A DNA stretch of 39,312 nt from a virus, in the IMG/VR virus record IMGVR_UViG_3300043015_000828, positions 1 to 39,312 of that record. The stretch is one strand, 5' to 3'. The notes under the pieces were generated by a model. The model had not been told where the DNA came from, ran no database searches, and saw nothing but the letters and a program-made list of their open reading frames with translations. Both the position numbers and the translations under genes were made by a program. Shown one piece after another: positions 7,427-15,019 of the stretch (positions are counted from its first letter, which is position 1; the number at the start of each line of letters is the position of its first letter).

Positions 7427-8087
7427 AGTTATTAATGACTTCAGATATATTAGTTCTGTTGATAATAGTTTCAATACCGTTGTGATAACGTCCTCTATTT
7501 TGAGATTTTACATAGCCTTCAATTTTAATATTGGTGCCTGGCTTTATAAGTTTATCAGCAAAAAATTTAAGAATATGTTTATCGTCTACACTACATGAAA
7601 TTAGATAACTCATTGTCTTAGGAATATATCGTACATATTCAATAGTTGCATCAAAAGAACTTCTATTATTTAATTCTCCAATTGCTTGGCTAGTAGTAGA
7701 TAATTGTGTTTCTCTACTAGTCCAATTGTCTTGATCTATTTTATTAATATATACTCTAGGTAAACTAGAAGCCATTCCAATTTTATCTTTACCGATTTCA
7801 ACAGTATTTACTAATTTAAGTACATTAGATTCAAAGTCAGTAAGTTCACGTTCTATTGCTTTGAAACTTAATCCTTTTAAATAGTCTATAACTTCTACTG
7901 CTAAATCTCTATCTTCTTGTAAAACGGCTACTTTGTTTTCAGAGAAAAAATAAGAATATAACAAGTCGCTATTAGCCTTTTTGCCTTCATGTTTTTTATC
8001 TAGTTGAACTGCTTGTTTACTAATAAATCCATTATTAATTCTATGAATGGCACAACTAACTGATATAACTTCTAATGTTGGGAACAT
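7425..8087 (-). CDS. Hypothetical protein, possible OB-like C-terminus
   Basis: A 220-residue protein of unknown family. The N-terminal part (EVISVSCAIHRINNGFI) and the middle are mixed alpha/beta. The last 80 residues read as strands with basic loops (SYLISCSVDD, GTNIKIEGYVKSQNRGRYHNGIETIINRT), which recalls an OB-fold nucleic-acid-binding domain. GAGGTAG supports the ATG at 8087. It starts two bases after the HAD-phosphatase gene stop, so the two are co-transcribed from the early promoter at 8684-8712, which would fit a nucleotide or DNA metabolism role. The OB suggestion is pattern-based only. Confidence 0.65.
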   Translation of the reverse strand: MFPTLEVISVSCAIHRINNGFISKQAVQLDKKHEGKKANSDLLYSYFFSENKVAVLQEDRDLAVEVIDYLKGLSFKAIERELTDFESNVLKLVNTVEIGKDKIGMASSLPRVYINKIDQDNWTSRETQLSTTSQAIGELNNRSSFDATIEYVRYIPKTMSYLISCSVDDKHILKFFADKLIKPGTNIKIEGYVKSQNRGRYHNGIETIINRTNISEVINN

Positions 8088-8089
8088 TT

Positions 8090-8677
8090 CTACCTCGTAA
8101 TTAAATTATAAATTTCTTTCCAATTCTTAACAACTGTAGCATCACCTTCATAATCCATGTTATGGCCATGCTCTACAAGTATACCTGTAAGTCCTACATT
8201 AATACCTGCTTGTAAATTTTCTGGTTTATCTTCTATCCAATAGTTACCAGCATACTTAGGTCCATATTCTGCAAGTATTTCATTTTTATCTGCACCAGTA
8301 TCTAAACACACTACCTCTATAAATGCATCACCAAATAATTTATTAAGATTTCGAGTTCTTAATTCTTTTGCATATGGGTCTAAACTTAAACTTGTAATTG
8401 CTATGAACTTGTATTGATGTTGCTCGTGTAACTTTTTGACAAAGTATTGAGCGTCTCTAAGCGGTGGCAAAAATCCTATTGCCGCACTTTCGTTAAACAC
8501 TTTTACCATTTGGGAACCTTGCTCTTTGCTTATACCATAACGGTCACCAACATTATACATTGTTTTGTATCCTTCCACAGTTGAATGTCCGTGATGTTCC
8601 ATCCAAACTGAGAAGCCTTCTTCCCAATCTAATACTACACCATCGCAGTCTGTTAATATAATTTTATCTTTTTTCAT
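8090..8677 (-). CDS. HAD-superfamily phosphatase, 5'(3')-deoxyribonucleotidase type
   Basis: A 195-residue protein with all four HAD motifs: I, DCDGVV with Asp10 nucleophile and Asp12 acid/base; II, AITS (Thr95); III, Lys131 in ADKNEIL; IV, WIEDKPEN with Glu149-Asp150. Proteins of this layout dephosphorylate (deoxy)nucleoside monophosphates, or in some cases other small phosphates. I chose the second ATG (8677) because a consensus promoter places the transcript start exactly there; the ATG at 8683 abuts the -10 box and would not be transcribed. It is first in an early operon with the 220-residue gene. Confidence 0.82.
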   Translation of the reverse strand: MKKDKIILTDCDGVVLDWEEGFSVWMEHHGHSTVEGYKTMYNVGDRYGISKEQGSQMVKVFNESAAIGFLPPLRDAQYFVKKLHEQHQYKFIAITSLSLDPYAKELRTRNLNKLFGDAFIEVVCLDTGADKNEILAEYGPKYAGNYWIEDKPENLQAGINVGLTGILVEHGHNMDYEGDATVVKNWKEIYNLITR

Positions 8678-8683
8678 ACACAT

Positions 8684-8712
8684 ATTATACTAGTTTTATT
8701 AATCAAAGTCAA
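8684..8712 (-). promoter_or_regulatory. Early promoter giving a leaderless HAD-phosphatase mRNA
   Basis: TTGACT (8712-8707), a 17-base spacer and a perfect TATAAT (8689-8684) on the minus strand. Six bases later is the ATG at 8677, where +1 is expected. The -35 box lies back-to-back with the divergent gene on the plus strand. Confidence 0.85.
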
Positions 8713-8720
8713 CCTTTTTT

Positions 8721-8728
8721 GTTAAATA
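8721..8728 (+). promoter_or_regulatory. Late-like box before the divergent plus-strand gene
   Basis: GTTAAATA, followed by five bases (GTAGT) and then ATG. The TAAATA core and the five-base gap match two minus-strand late genes (starts 29019 and 38485). No Shine-Dalgarno is present, so a leaderless late mRNA is likely. Confidence 0.5.
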
Positions 8729-8733
8729 GTAGT

Positions 8734-9309
8734 ATGGCAAAAACAATAAATTTATTCCCTAATTATGTATTTGAAGGCACATTACAAATAGATAGTACTA
8801 TTAAAAATACATTACGAAAAGACTTAATAAAAGATTTAGACTCAGGCAAGGCTCAAAAAATGAACTTTGGGTCTATTACAGATAGAGAAATACCTTTAGA
8901 AAATTCATTTCAACAACTAGCATTTCTAATGGGGAATACATTTATAAACCATGCAAAGAAACAATTCTTAGATGTTAAAACAGAAGTAGACATACTAAAC
9001 CCATATATAGTAAGTATAAAACCAGATCATAGTTATCCTATAAACATGGAATCATGTAGATGGTACAATGGGTGCTGTTGGCTACAATCTACTAATAAAG
9101 GTAGTCATTTATACTTAGAAGATTTCTCTATTAGAACTTATGCAGATAGACATAGAACACAAAAACGAAACTTTTCAGTAGCACCTAGAAACTTTAAATA
9201 TATATTTTGGCCTTCACATATCCCATGGGGATTCACTCCGAATCAAAGTATGGTAGATACGCAATTATTGTGTTTAAGTTTTCTTGTAAGTGATAGAAAG
9301 GGGCCGTAG
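8734..9309 (+). CDS. Degenerate 2OG-Fe(II) oxygenase-like fold protein
   Basis: A 191-residue protein on the plus strand. The C-terminal run FWPSHIPWGFTPNQS (158-172) followed by LLCLSFLV mirrors the end of phage 2-oxoglutarate/Fe(II) oxygenases, which read roughly FPSWLxHGVxPNxS...ISF. The usual iron ligands look absent: no HxD is seen around 105-128, and the distal His position is Trp165. That suggests a structural or non-catalytic derivative, perhaps a virion or fibre-associated protein. Start: the ATG at 8734 is preferred to an upstream TTG because of the late-like box five bases before it. The stop lies in a terminator hairpin. Family assignment is tentative. Confidence 0.6.
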   Translation: MAKTINLFPNYVFEGTLQIDSTIKNTLRKDLIKDLDSGKAQKMNFGSITDREIPLENSFQQLAFLMGNTFINHAKKQFLDVKTEVDILNPYIVSIKPDHSYPINMESCRWYNGCCWLQSTNKGSHLYLEDFSIRTYADRHRTQKRNFSVAPRNFKYIFWPSHIPWGFTPNQSMVDTQLLCLSFLVSDRKGP

Positions 9310-9315
9310 CCCCTT
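9298..9315. terminator. Bidirectional hairpin between converging genes
   Basis: AAGGGGC (9298-9304) pairs with GCCCCTT (9309-9315) around a four-base loop. The stem contains the stop codon of the plus-strand gene. It separates that gene from the minus-strand 53-residue gene ending at 9322. The T-tracts on either side are short, so termination may be partial. Confidence 0.6.
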
Positions 9316-9321
9316 AATTGA

Positions 9322-9483
9322 TTAATACCAAGGGTTATTTGCTATGTAGTCAGGTAAACTTCTCTCAGGTTCTCTGGGGAAATTATATCTTACACTAGAT
9401 AACTTATTTTCAGGCTTGCTGAATTTTTTGGACAAATCACGTTTCACTGCACGTTTGAATTGTGCTATTTGATACTTAGTCAT
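9322..9483 (-). CDS. 53-residue basic protein under a glutamine riboswitch
   Basis: The protein starts MTKYQIAQFKRAVKRD and ends DYIANNPWY. The N-terminal third is a lysine/arginine-rich helix (KRAVKRDLSKKF); the C-terminal part is proline- and aromatic-rich. AAGGAG lies upstream of the ATG at 9483. The leader carries two tandem glutamine-riboswitch-like aptamers, the arrangement known as glnA RNA or 'Downstream-peptide' RNA, in which a short ORF follows the aptamer. In cyanobacteria such small basic proteins include glutamine synthetase inactivating factors. No clear sequence match to IF7 or IF17 is seen, so that role is a hypothesis from the context. Confidence 0.75.
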   Translation of the reverse strand: MTKYQIAQFKRAVKRDLSKKFSKPENKLSSVRYNFPREPERSLPDYIANNPWY

Positions 9484-9504
9484 GTCATCTCCTTTTACAA
9501 AGAT

Positions 9505-9563
9505 GCGTTCCTTCGGTACTATTACCTACTTCCGTTCACTGCTACATTTAGAGTGAATGAACG
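9505..9563 (-). promoter_or_regulatory. Glutamine-riboswitch-like aptamer, proximal copy
   Basis: A three-way junction on the minus strand. P1 is CGTTC (9563-9559) with GAACG (9510-9506). P2 is TTCACT/AGTGAA. The conserved linker is CGGAAGTAG (9534-9526). P3 is GGTA-ATAG-TACC. It closes with CGAAGGAACGC. These conserved strings match my knowledge of the glnA/Downstream-peptide glutamine riboswitch. Just downstream, CATCT (9505-9501) can pair with AGATG (9490-9486), enclosing the ribosome-binding site. This gives a plausible translational switch next to P1. Confidence 0.82.
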
Positions 9564-9569
9564 ATTTCG

Positions 9570-9615
9570 GCGTTCCTTCGTCTTATGACTACTTCCGTCT
9601 CTTTCGAGATGAACG
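9570..9615 (-). promoter_or_regulatory. Glutamine-riboswitch-like aptamer, distal copy
   Basis: A second copy of the same fold with compensated stems. P1 is CGTTC (9615-9611) with GAACG (9575-9571). P2 is TCTC-GAAA-GAGA. The linker CGGAAGTAG (9597-9589) is identical. P3 is GTC-ATAA-GAC. The closing string CGAAGGAACGC is identical. P2 and P3 differ in sequence from the proximal copy but still pair, which is covariation within a single transcript. A further hairpin (TGTAAC...GTTACA, 9633-9616) precedes it at the expected 5' end. Confidence 0.82.
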
Positions 9616-9638
9616 ATGTAACATTGCTGTTACATATT

Positions 9639-9646
9639 TATTTATC
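9639..9646 (-). promoter_or_regulatory. Late promoter box GATAAATA before the riboswitch
   Basis: GATAAATA on the minus strand (followed by a second overlapping AATAAATA at 9642-9635) lies directly after the tail-fibre terminator. Transcription should begin near 9633 and run through both aptamers into the 53-residue gene. Confidence 0.65.
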
Positions 9647-9648
9647 AT

Positions 9649-9672
9649 AAAAAAAGGGCTCCTAAGAGCCCT
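9649..9672 (-). terminator. Intrinsic terminator after the tail-fibre gene
   Basis: On the minus strand AGGGCTC-TTAG-GAGCCCT forms a seven-pair stem followed by a run of seven T. It ends transcription of the 9692-12916 gene immediately before the next late promoter. Confidence 0.88.
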
Positions 9673-9691
9673 ATAGAGTCATTGCTAACTA

Positions 9692-12600
9692 TTATACATA
9701 ATTGTAATGTACACTTGCAACCATTACACCAGAAGTTGTTGTAGCCGGTGTGCTACCATCTGCCTGCATGAATTGAACTTGTACACTAGCATTCTTAGTT
9801 AGTGTATCATCACCATCAAGTTCTACAATGTATGAACCGAGAGTTGATGCATCTGCGTCAACCGCCGCTACTATTGTATTACCTGAACCGCCATTTTCTT
9901 TAACAAGAATATGGTTAAATGAACCACCACTAAATGCTGTACTTACTTTAAATACAATCTTTTCAGCATAGTAAGTTCTACCTGCAACGTTTGGCACAGT
10001 ACCAATGTCAAAAGTAGTTGCACTACTGTCCGCAGTAAATGACGCTCTTAATAAGAGGCCGTCACCACCATTGTTTTCAACGTAGTCAATAACTGCCGCT
10101 GAAGTTGGAATAGTAGTATCATTGTCATTATTGCTAATGCCATCTGCTTCATCAACAAACTTAGTAACAGCAATGCTCTCACCTGAGTCTGTTAATGTAC
10201 CAAAACTTACTGCACCACTGATTGTAGCACTTGTACCAATCAACCCTGCCGCTTCAAAGTCAGCCGCTGTTAGTGTCAAGTCACCTGTACCTGAACCATC
10301 AGCAGTTGTTGTAGCCGCCATGAATCTATCTTCACTCTGATCCCAACCTAAGAATCCGTTATCGCCATCTGAACCTCTTTCAAGGATAAGACCGATATCG
10401 TTAGGGTTAGCACCAGTTAAGCCTGATTGTAAAACAAGTAATGTATCTTCAATAGTTGTGTTAGTTGAGTTTACACTTGTTGTTGAACCACTTACAGTTA
10501 AGTTACCACCAACTGTTACATCACCTGATGTAGCAATACTAGTAACACCTGTTAGAGCACCTGCACTCAAAGAAGCAGTACCATCAGTAATTGTTGTAGC
10601 ACTAACACTTGTTAGACCACTTACTGAATCTGCTAATGCAATAGTAAGATTACCACCAGACATGCTAGTTGTAATTTCATTGCTTGTGCCTAGGATACCT
10701 AAGTTAGCACTATCAAGATCAATTGATCCTGTAGTTGAATCACCGTCAACATTTAATGTTGCCGCACCAACTGAAGCATCAACGTATGCTTTAACTGATT
10801 GTTGTGTAGGAATCAATGTAGCACTATCTGATGCCATATTGTCCTCATCAACGAATGCAGTAACAGTGATTGAACCGTCACTTAATGAACCAAACTGTAC
10901 TGTGCCTGAAGCAGTAACATTTGTTACGCCTGTTAAAGCACCACTGCTCATAGAAGCAGTACCGTCAGTTAATGTTCCACCAGTTAATGTACCTGAACCA
11001 GTAATGTTAGTTGCACCAGTAATAGCACCACTTGTTGCTGTTAAAGTACCGTCAGTTAAACTGCCGCCTTCAACTGCACCACTAAATGTTGCATTTACAC
11101 CTGATGTAATATTACCAGAATTAATACTTAATGTACCGTCAGTTAATGTACCACCTGTTACAGTTCCTGATGTAGTTAATGCACCAGTTAAGCCAGTAAG
11201 GGCTCCACCTGTCATTGTTGCTGTACCGTCAGTAAGACTACCACCAGTAATAGCACCTGAGGCTGTAACTGCTGTTAAGCCTGTTAGTGTACTATCTAGT
11301 GTAATCGTAACATCATCCGCTGAGTTAGAAGTAGTAATGTTGTTACCACCTAATAACTTCAACTTATCAGTTGCTAATGCTACAACGTTATCCGCCGCAT
11401 CGTCTGATTGGATTGTTAGTGAAGTAGAGATACTTGCTGTACCAGCCGCTGTGATTCTACCTTGCTGATCTACTGTAAAAGTAGGAACTGCTGTAGAACT
11501 ACCATATGCTCCTGGAGTTACCGCAGTATCATCTAGGTCAATTGCACCACTTGTTACAGTAATACCAGTGTCGCCACTAATATATGCATCTATGGCACTA
11601 TTTGCTCTTGCAGTTGTATAATAAAGGTTTGACCCTTCACTTAAATTACCAGTGTTATGGTTAGCAATACTGCTAACTGTACCAGTTACATCACCAGTTA
11701 CATCACCTGTTAAGTCACCTTCAAAAGATGAAGCCTTAACATTTTCTGAACCAAAGTCCCACTCATCACCAACTGATGTGTAAAGGATTTGTTTGATTAC
11801 ACCGTTTGCATTTGCTTCAAACCCAGCATCAGTGTCTGCACCGTTACTGTTTACTCTGAAGATTGCATCTTCAGTTTGTACGGTTGTTGATTCAATTACA
11901 GTTTGCGTACCTTGTACTGTTAAGTTACCAGTAATTGTGGCATCACCTGCAATGCTAATCGCACTAGAAGTAATATCATCTGATAAGAAACTACCTGTAA
12001 CACTTAGGTTATTACCTATTGTTACGTCATCAGGTAAACCAATTTGAATTTGGTTATCACTAACTGTTGTTTCTATTTCGTTACTTGTACCTACAAAGTT
12101 AAGGGTATCTGTTCCAACTGTTACAGTATCATCACTGCCATTATCAGCACCGATTGTTAATACACTTGAAGTTGCCGCAGTAGTAACTGCTGTGATTTGC
12201 CCTTTAGCATTAACAGTAATTACTGGAATAGCACTTGAACTACCAAATGAACCTGTATTACTATTAACAGTAGGTAATGTGGTTGTGATAGATGCAGTAT
12301 CACCAGCGTCTTGGAAAGTTGCACTTCCAGTAATGTCGCCAGTTAATGCTACAGTAACCGCTGATGAAAGACCATCTGCGTCATCTGCCACACCTGTTAA
12401 ATTTCCTGTAAAGCCGGAATTTGCTGTTATTGTTGTTCCTACAATAGTACTTGCACTATTGGCACCAATAGCAGTTCCATCAATGGCGCCGCCATCAATA
12501 TCTATACTGTTTGAAGCCTGAGTTGCAATGTTACCTAATCCTAACGCAGTTCTGGCACCTGAGGCTGAAGTTGCCCCTGTACCACCCTGTTCTACTGGAA

Positions 12601-12916
12601 GTTGACTAGTACTATCAATTAAAGTTGAATCACTTAATGAAATATTACCAGCACTTGCTGTACCGCTAGAAAATGTAACTATACCTGTAGAGGAACTAAA
12701 GTCTTGGCCAGTACCACCGTATTGTGCGCCTATAGACGTTGCTGTCCAACTACCTGATGTTACACTACCAAAACGTATGTCTTCTAGTGTTGAGCCATCT
12801 GATTGAGTTAGATCAAATCGGTTATTACTAGCATCGTACTTTAAACGACCGCCACTTTTACCCATTTGAACGTCTGACGATATACCTTTGATACCAAAGT
12901 TTTTAATATCCGCCAT
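9692..12916 (-). CDS. Long repetitive tail-fibre-like structural protein
   Basis: A 1074-residue Gly/Ser/Thr/Ala/Asp-rich protein. The N-terminus (MADIKNFGIKGISSDVQMGKSGG) and early GGTGATSASGARTALGLGNIA are typical of phage fibre modules. The centre holds tandem 28-residue units built on GGTLTDGT...SGALTGVT. Two GxxGSSxxxPxxTVDxxGxIT modules are shared with the 955-residue fibre. The C-terminal domain is a globular beta region (ADGSTPATTTSGVMVASVHYNYV). It likely forms a trimeric beta fibre for host attachment. AAGGAG lies before the ATG, a late box stands at 12968-12975, and an intrinsic terminator follows. Confidence 0.82.
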   Translation of the reverse strand: MADIKNFGIKGISSDVQMGKSGGRLKYDASNNRFDLTQSDGSTLEDIRFGSVTSGSWTATSIGAQYGGTGQDFSSSTGIVTFSSGTASAGNISLSDSTLIDSTSQLPVEQGGTGATSASGARTALGLGNIATQASNSIDIDGGAIDGTAIGANSASTIVGTTITANSGFTGNLTGVADDADGLSSAVTVALTGDITGSATFQDAGDTASITTTLPTVNSNTGSFGSSSAIPVITVNAKGQITAVTTAATSSVLTIGADNGSDDTVTVGTDTLNFVGTSNEIETTVSDNQIQIGLPDDVTIGNNLSVTGSFLSDDITSSAISIAGDATITGNLTVQGTQTVIESTTVQTEDAIFRVNSNGADTDAGFEANANGVIKQILYTSVGDEWDFGSENVKASSFEGDLTGDVTGDVTGTVSSIANHNTGNLSEGSNLYYTTARANSAIDAYISGDTGITVTSGAIDLDDTAVTPGAYGSSTAVPTFTVDQQGRITAAGTASISTSLTIQSDDAADNVVALATDKLKLLGGNNITTSNSADDVTITLDSTLTGLTAVTASGAITGGSLTDGTATMTGGALTGLTGALTTSGTVTGGTLTDGTLSINSGNITSGVNATFSGAVEGGSLTDGTLTATSGAITGATNITGSGTLTGGTLTDGTASMSSGALTGVTNVTASGTVQFGSLSDGSITVTAFVDEDNMASDSATLIPTQQSVKAYVDASVGAATLNVDGDSTTGSIDLDSANLGILGTSNEITTSMSGGNLTIALADSVSGLTSVSATTITDGTASLSAGALTGVTSIATSGDVTVGGNLTVSGSTTSVNSTNTTIEDTLLVLQSGLTGANPNDIGLILERGSDGDNGFLGWDQSEDRFMAATTTADGSGTGDLTLTAADFEAAGLIGTSATISGAVSFGTLTDSGESIAVTKFVDEADGISNNDNDTTIPTSAAVIDYVENNGGDGLLLRASFTADSSATTFDIGTVPNVAGRTYYAEKIVFKVSTAFSGGSFNHILVKENGGSGNTIVAAVDADASTLGSYIVELDGDDTLTKNASVQVQFMQADGSTPATTTSGVMVASVHYNYV
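10870..11290 (-). repeat. Tandem 28-residue repeats in the tail-fibre gene
   Basis: About five copies of an approximately 84-base unit encode GG(S/T)LTDGT....SGA(L/I)TGxTxxTxSG. The recurring DNA core GTACCGTCAGT (plus strand) appears at about 84-91 base spacing. Such units probably stack as turns of a beta-helical shaft and can change number by recombination. Confidence 0.75.
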
Positions 12917-12967
12917 TTATGTTCTCCTTAAGATTTCTAATTCGAATTATGAGTCTCCTCATGTATG

Positions 12968-12975
12968 TATTTATC
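12968..12975 (-). promoter_or_regulatory. Late promoter box for the 1074-residue fibre gene
   Basis: GATAAATA on the minus strand, about 50 bases before the start. The leader contains a small hairpin (ATGAG-GAGA-CTCAT) and the palindrome TAATTCGAATTA before AAGGAG. Confidence 0.65.
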
Positions 12976-12993
12976 TAAAAATGTTAAAAGAGT

Positions 12994-15009
12994 TTAAACG
13001 TAAGTAAGTGTGACGGTAACATTTCCAGCGGATGCTTGATAATGATTACACCTTACTCTTATGACTTGATCTTGTGTCTCTGTAGCAGGATACACATAAT
13101 CTGGCGTGGTAACAAAGTCAGTAGTTTCTGTGAGATCGTTACTTACTTCATCTACATAAATATCGGCATCTGCAATAGTACCTACTTCAATATTAGGTAA
13201 TACATTGCCACTATAACCAGTAAATGCTGTATCGACATTTACAGTAACATTCATTATTTTTCTGCCTGGAGATATATTTCCTAAATTGTTTGTTGTGCTA
13301 TTACCAAAGCCTCCTGCAGGCATTGTAAATGTTGTAGATAATGTTTTAGCATCTACAGTAGCACTATCTTGGTTAGATATCTCTTCCCAGGAACTACCTG
13401 TATACAAATATAATCCCCACTCACCATCACCTTTGTTGGTAACGTATGCTTGGTCACCTGCCGCTGGTACAAGAGCATCTCTGGCACTTATTGTACCTAC
13501 CACTGTAGTACCACCTGTACGCACACCTTGTTCAATGTTCATTGCTAACGGTATGCTACCAGTATGTGCAGAACCTATTCCTGTTTGTGTTTGGAATAAA
13601 TCCGAATCTTCAAAAATTAAAACTTCGCCACCATCTGATCTTGTTAACCTCAACTTATCTGCATTAGTGGCACTTGTACTTGCCGGCAATCCTGATATAT
13701 TACTAACACCTACATAATAATATCCGCCGGTGTCTGCATTACCGTTGCTAATAGATATAGCATTACCATTGACTTCTGATAATGTTAATACTGTTGCTGT
13801 TGCAGTTACAGTTAAGTTGGCTATGTTAGCCGCATTAATATCTGTAGCCATATCTTGTGGTGTACTAACAGTAGCATACACACTACCATTGCTGGTAAAG
13901 TTAATAAGTGTGTTGCCACTACCACTATCAATGTATGCACTAAAAGGTGTATAACCGCCTACTAATCCATATATTGTATTAGGTCCATCTGAGGTTATTG
14001 TGTTTTCTAACGGCAATACTGATGCTACAATATTATGATTGCTGGTTTCAGCATTTATTTGCTCTGCGATCTCACTAACATTAGATTCGCCGCCTGTACC
14101 ACTAAAGGTTATTGGTATGCTATTAAATGTTATAACATTGCCGTCACCTAATACAGGGTTACCTTGGTCTCCTGTTAATTCTGTAGGTACAGCACTTTGT
14201 ATGTTTAAGAATGCAACTTTGTTGGTTCCAGAACTAGTATTACTGAGAGTCCCGTCAGAATCAACATAAATGTAATCGCCTTGACTTCCTGGTATTGTTG
14301 GATCAAAATCTATAATTCTGTTATTAGGTAATACCATAAAATAATCAGGTCCTGGTCCTGATTCTGTAACAACGCCTATCATTCTATCTGCTGTTAGCGA
14401 ATTTGCTTTTGAAAAACCTTCACTAGTAACACTTATAACATCACCTTTAGTAAAACCATGTGCTGTTTGTTCTAATACATAATTTACTTGTGGGTTAAGA
14501 TACTGAAACCTACTCATTACTAATGCATAGAAACTACCGGCTACTGTTGTTGGCAATGGATCTAACATAGGTAATCCATTTTCGTTAACACTAAAAATTA
14601 CTGCGGCTCCTGTATTAAAAATACCATTACCACTTGTACTTGCAAATGTGTTATAACGTAACCAATCTTCAACCACACATGTTACTTCTGTTTTTGTTTT
14701 TGCTGATATAGAAATAATCTTTAAACATTGACCTGACGTAGCACCTGCTATCCAATCTCCAACAACAACATCTAAACCATTGTATTGAAAATCATCACGT
14801 GTTAAATGAGAACCATGAGTTTGAGCAGTTACAGTAAATGTAACTGTCCATTGATAGTACCTAGGACTTCCTGCTGATTCGTACCATGGATCAGCACTTC
14901 CATTAGCATGAGGCCAATAACTTGAACCTGTAATAGAAGTCGCACTAACACCTAACACCTTATTAGGATAGTTTAGTTTTATTTGATTACTTCTATAACT
15001 AGTAGACAT
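12994..15009 (-). CDS. Large virion structural / fibre-associated protein
   Basis: A 671-residue protein rich in Ser, Thr, Gly, Asn and Val, with beta-strand character throughout and no enzyme motif. Segments such as QTAHGFTKGDVISVTSEGF and GTISARDALVPAAGDQAYV resemble modules of marine myovirus virion proteins. The last domain (GNISPGRKIMNVTVNVDTAFTG ... ASAGNVTVTLTYV) resembles the C-terminal domain of the 1074-residue fibre, suggesting a shared attachment or folding cap. It starts ten bases after the collagen-like fibre gene stops, has no promoter of its own, and so should be expressed with it late. Exact position in the virion is unknown. Confidence 0.7.
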   Translation of the reverse strand: MSTSYRSNQIKLNYPNKVLGVSATSITGSSYWPHANGSADPWYESAGSPRYYQWTVTFTVTAQTHGSHLTRDDFQYNGLDVVVGDWIAGATSGQCLKIISISAKTKTEVTCVVEDWLRYNTFASTSGNGIFNTGAAVIFSVNENGLPMLDPLPTTVAGSFYALVMSRFQYLNPQVNYVLEQTAHGFTKGDVISVTSEGFSKANSLTADRMIGVVTESGPGPDYFMVLPNNRIIDFDPTIPGSQGDYIYVDSDGTLSNTSSGTNKVAFLNIQSAVPTELTGDQGNPVLGDGNVITFNSIPITFSGTGGESNVSEIAEQINAETSNHNIVASVLPLENTITSDGPNTIYGLVGGYTPFSAYIDSGSGNTLINFTSNGSVYATVSTPQDMATDINAANIANLTVTATATVLTLSEVNGNAISISNGNADTGGYYYVGVSNISGLPASTSATNADKLRLTRSDGGEVLIFEDSDLFQTQTGIGSAHTGSIPLAMNIEQGVRTGGTTVVGTISARDALVPAAGDQAYVTNKGDGEWGLYLYTGSSWEEISNQDSATVDAKTLSTTFTMPAGGFGNSTTNNLGNISPGRKIMNVTVNVDTAFTGYSGNVLPNIEVGTIADADIYVDEVSNDLTETTDFVTTPDYVYPATETQDQVIRVRCNHYQASAGNVTVTLTYV

Positions 15010-15019
15010 AAATTATACC

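Noticed and set aside
9505-9615. The glutamine riboswitch as proof of a cyanobacterial host
   Set aside because: The motif is best known from cyanobacteria, but no photosynthesis or cyanophage marker gene is in the window, and the Oar-like receptor points elsewhere, so the host is left open.
10870-11290. Regular 84-base repeats as a CRISPR array
   Set aside because: The repeats are coding, imperfect, in frame and without unique spacers; they are tail-fibre repeats.
10458-11468. A 336-codon open frame on the plus strand opposite the 1074-residue fibre gene
   Set aside because: It is the antisense of the Ser/Thr/Gly-rich repeats. It is low-complexity (Pro/Val), lacks a ribosome-binding site or promoter and conflicts with a well-supported gene.
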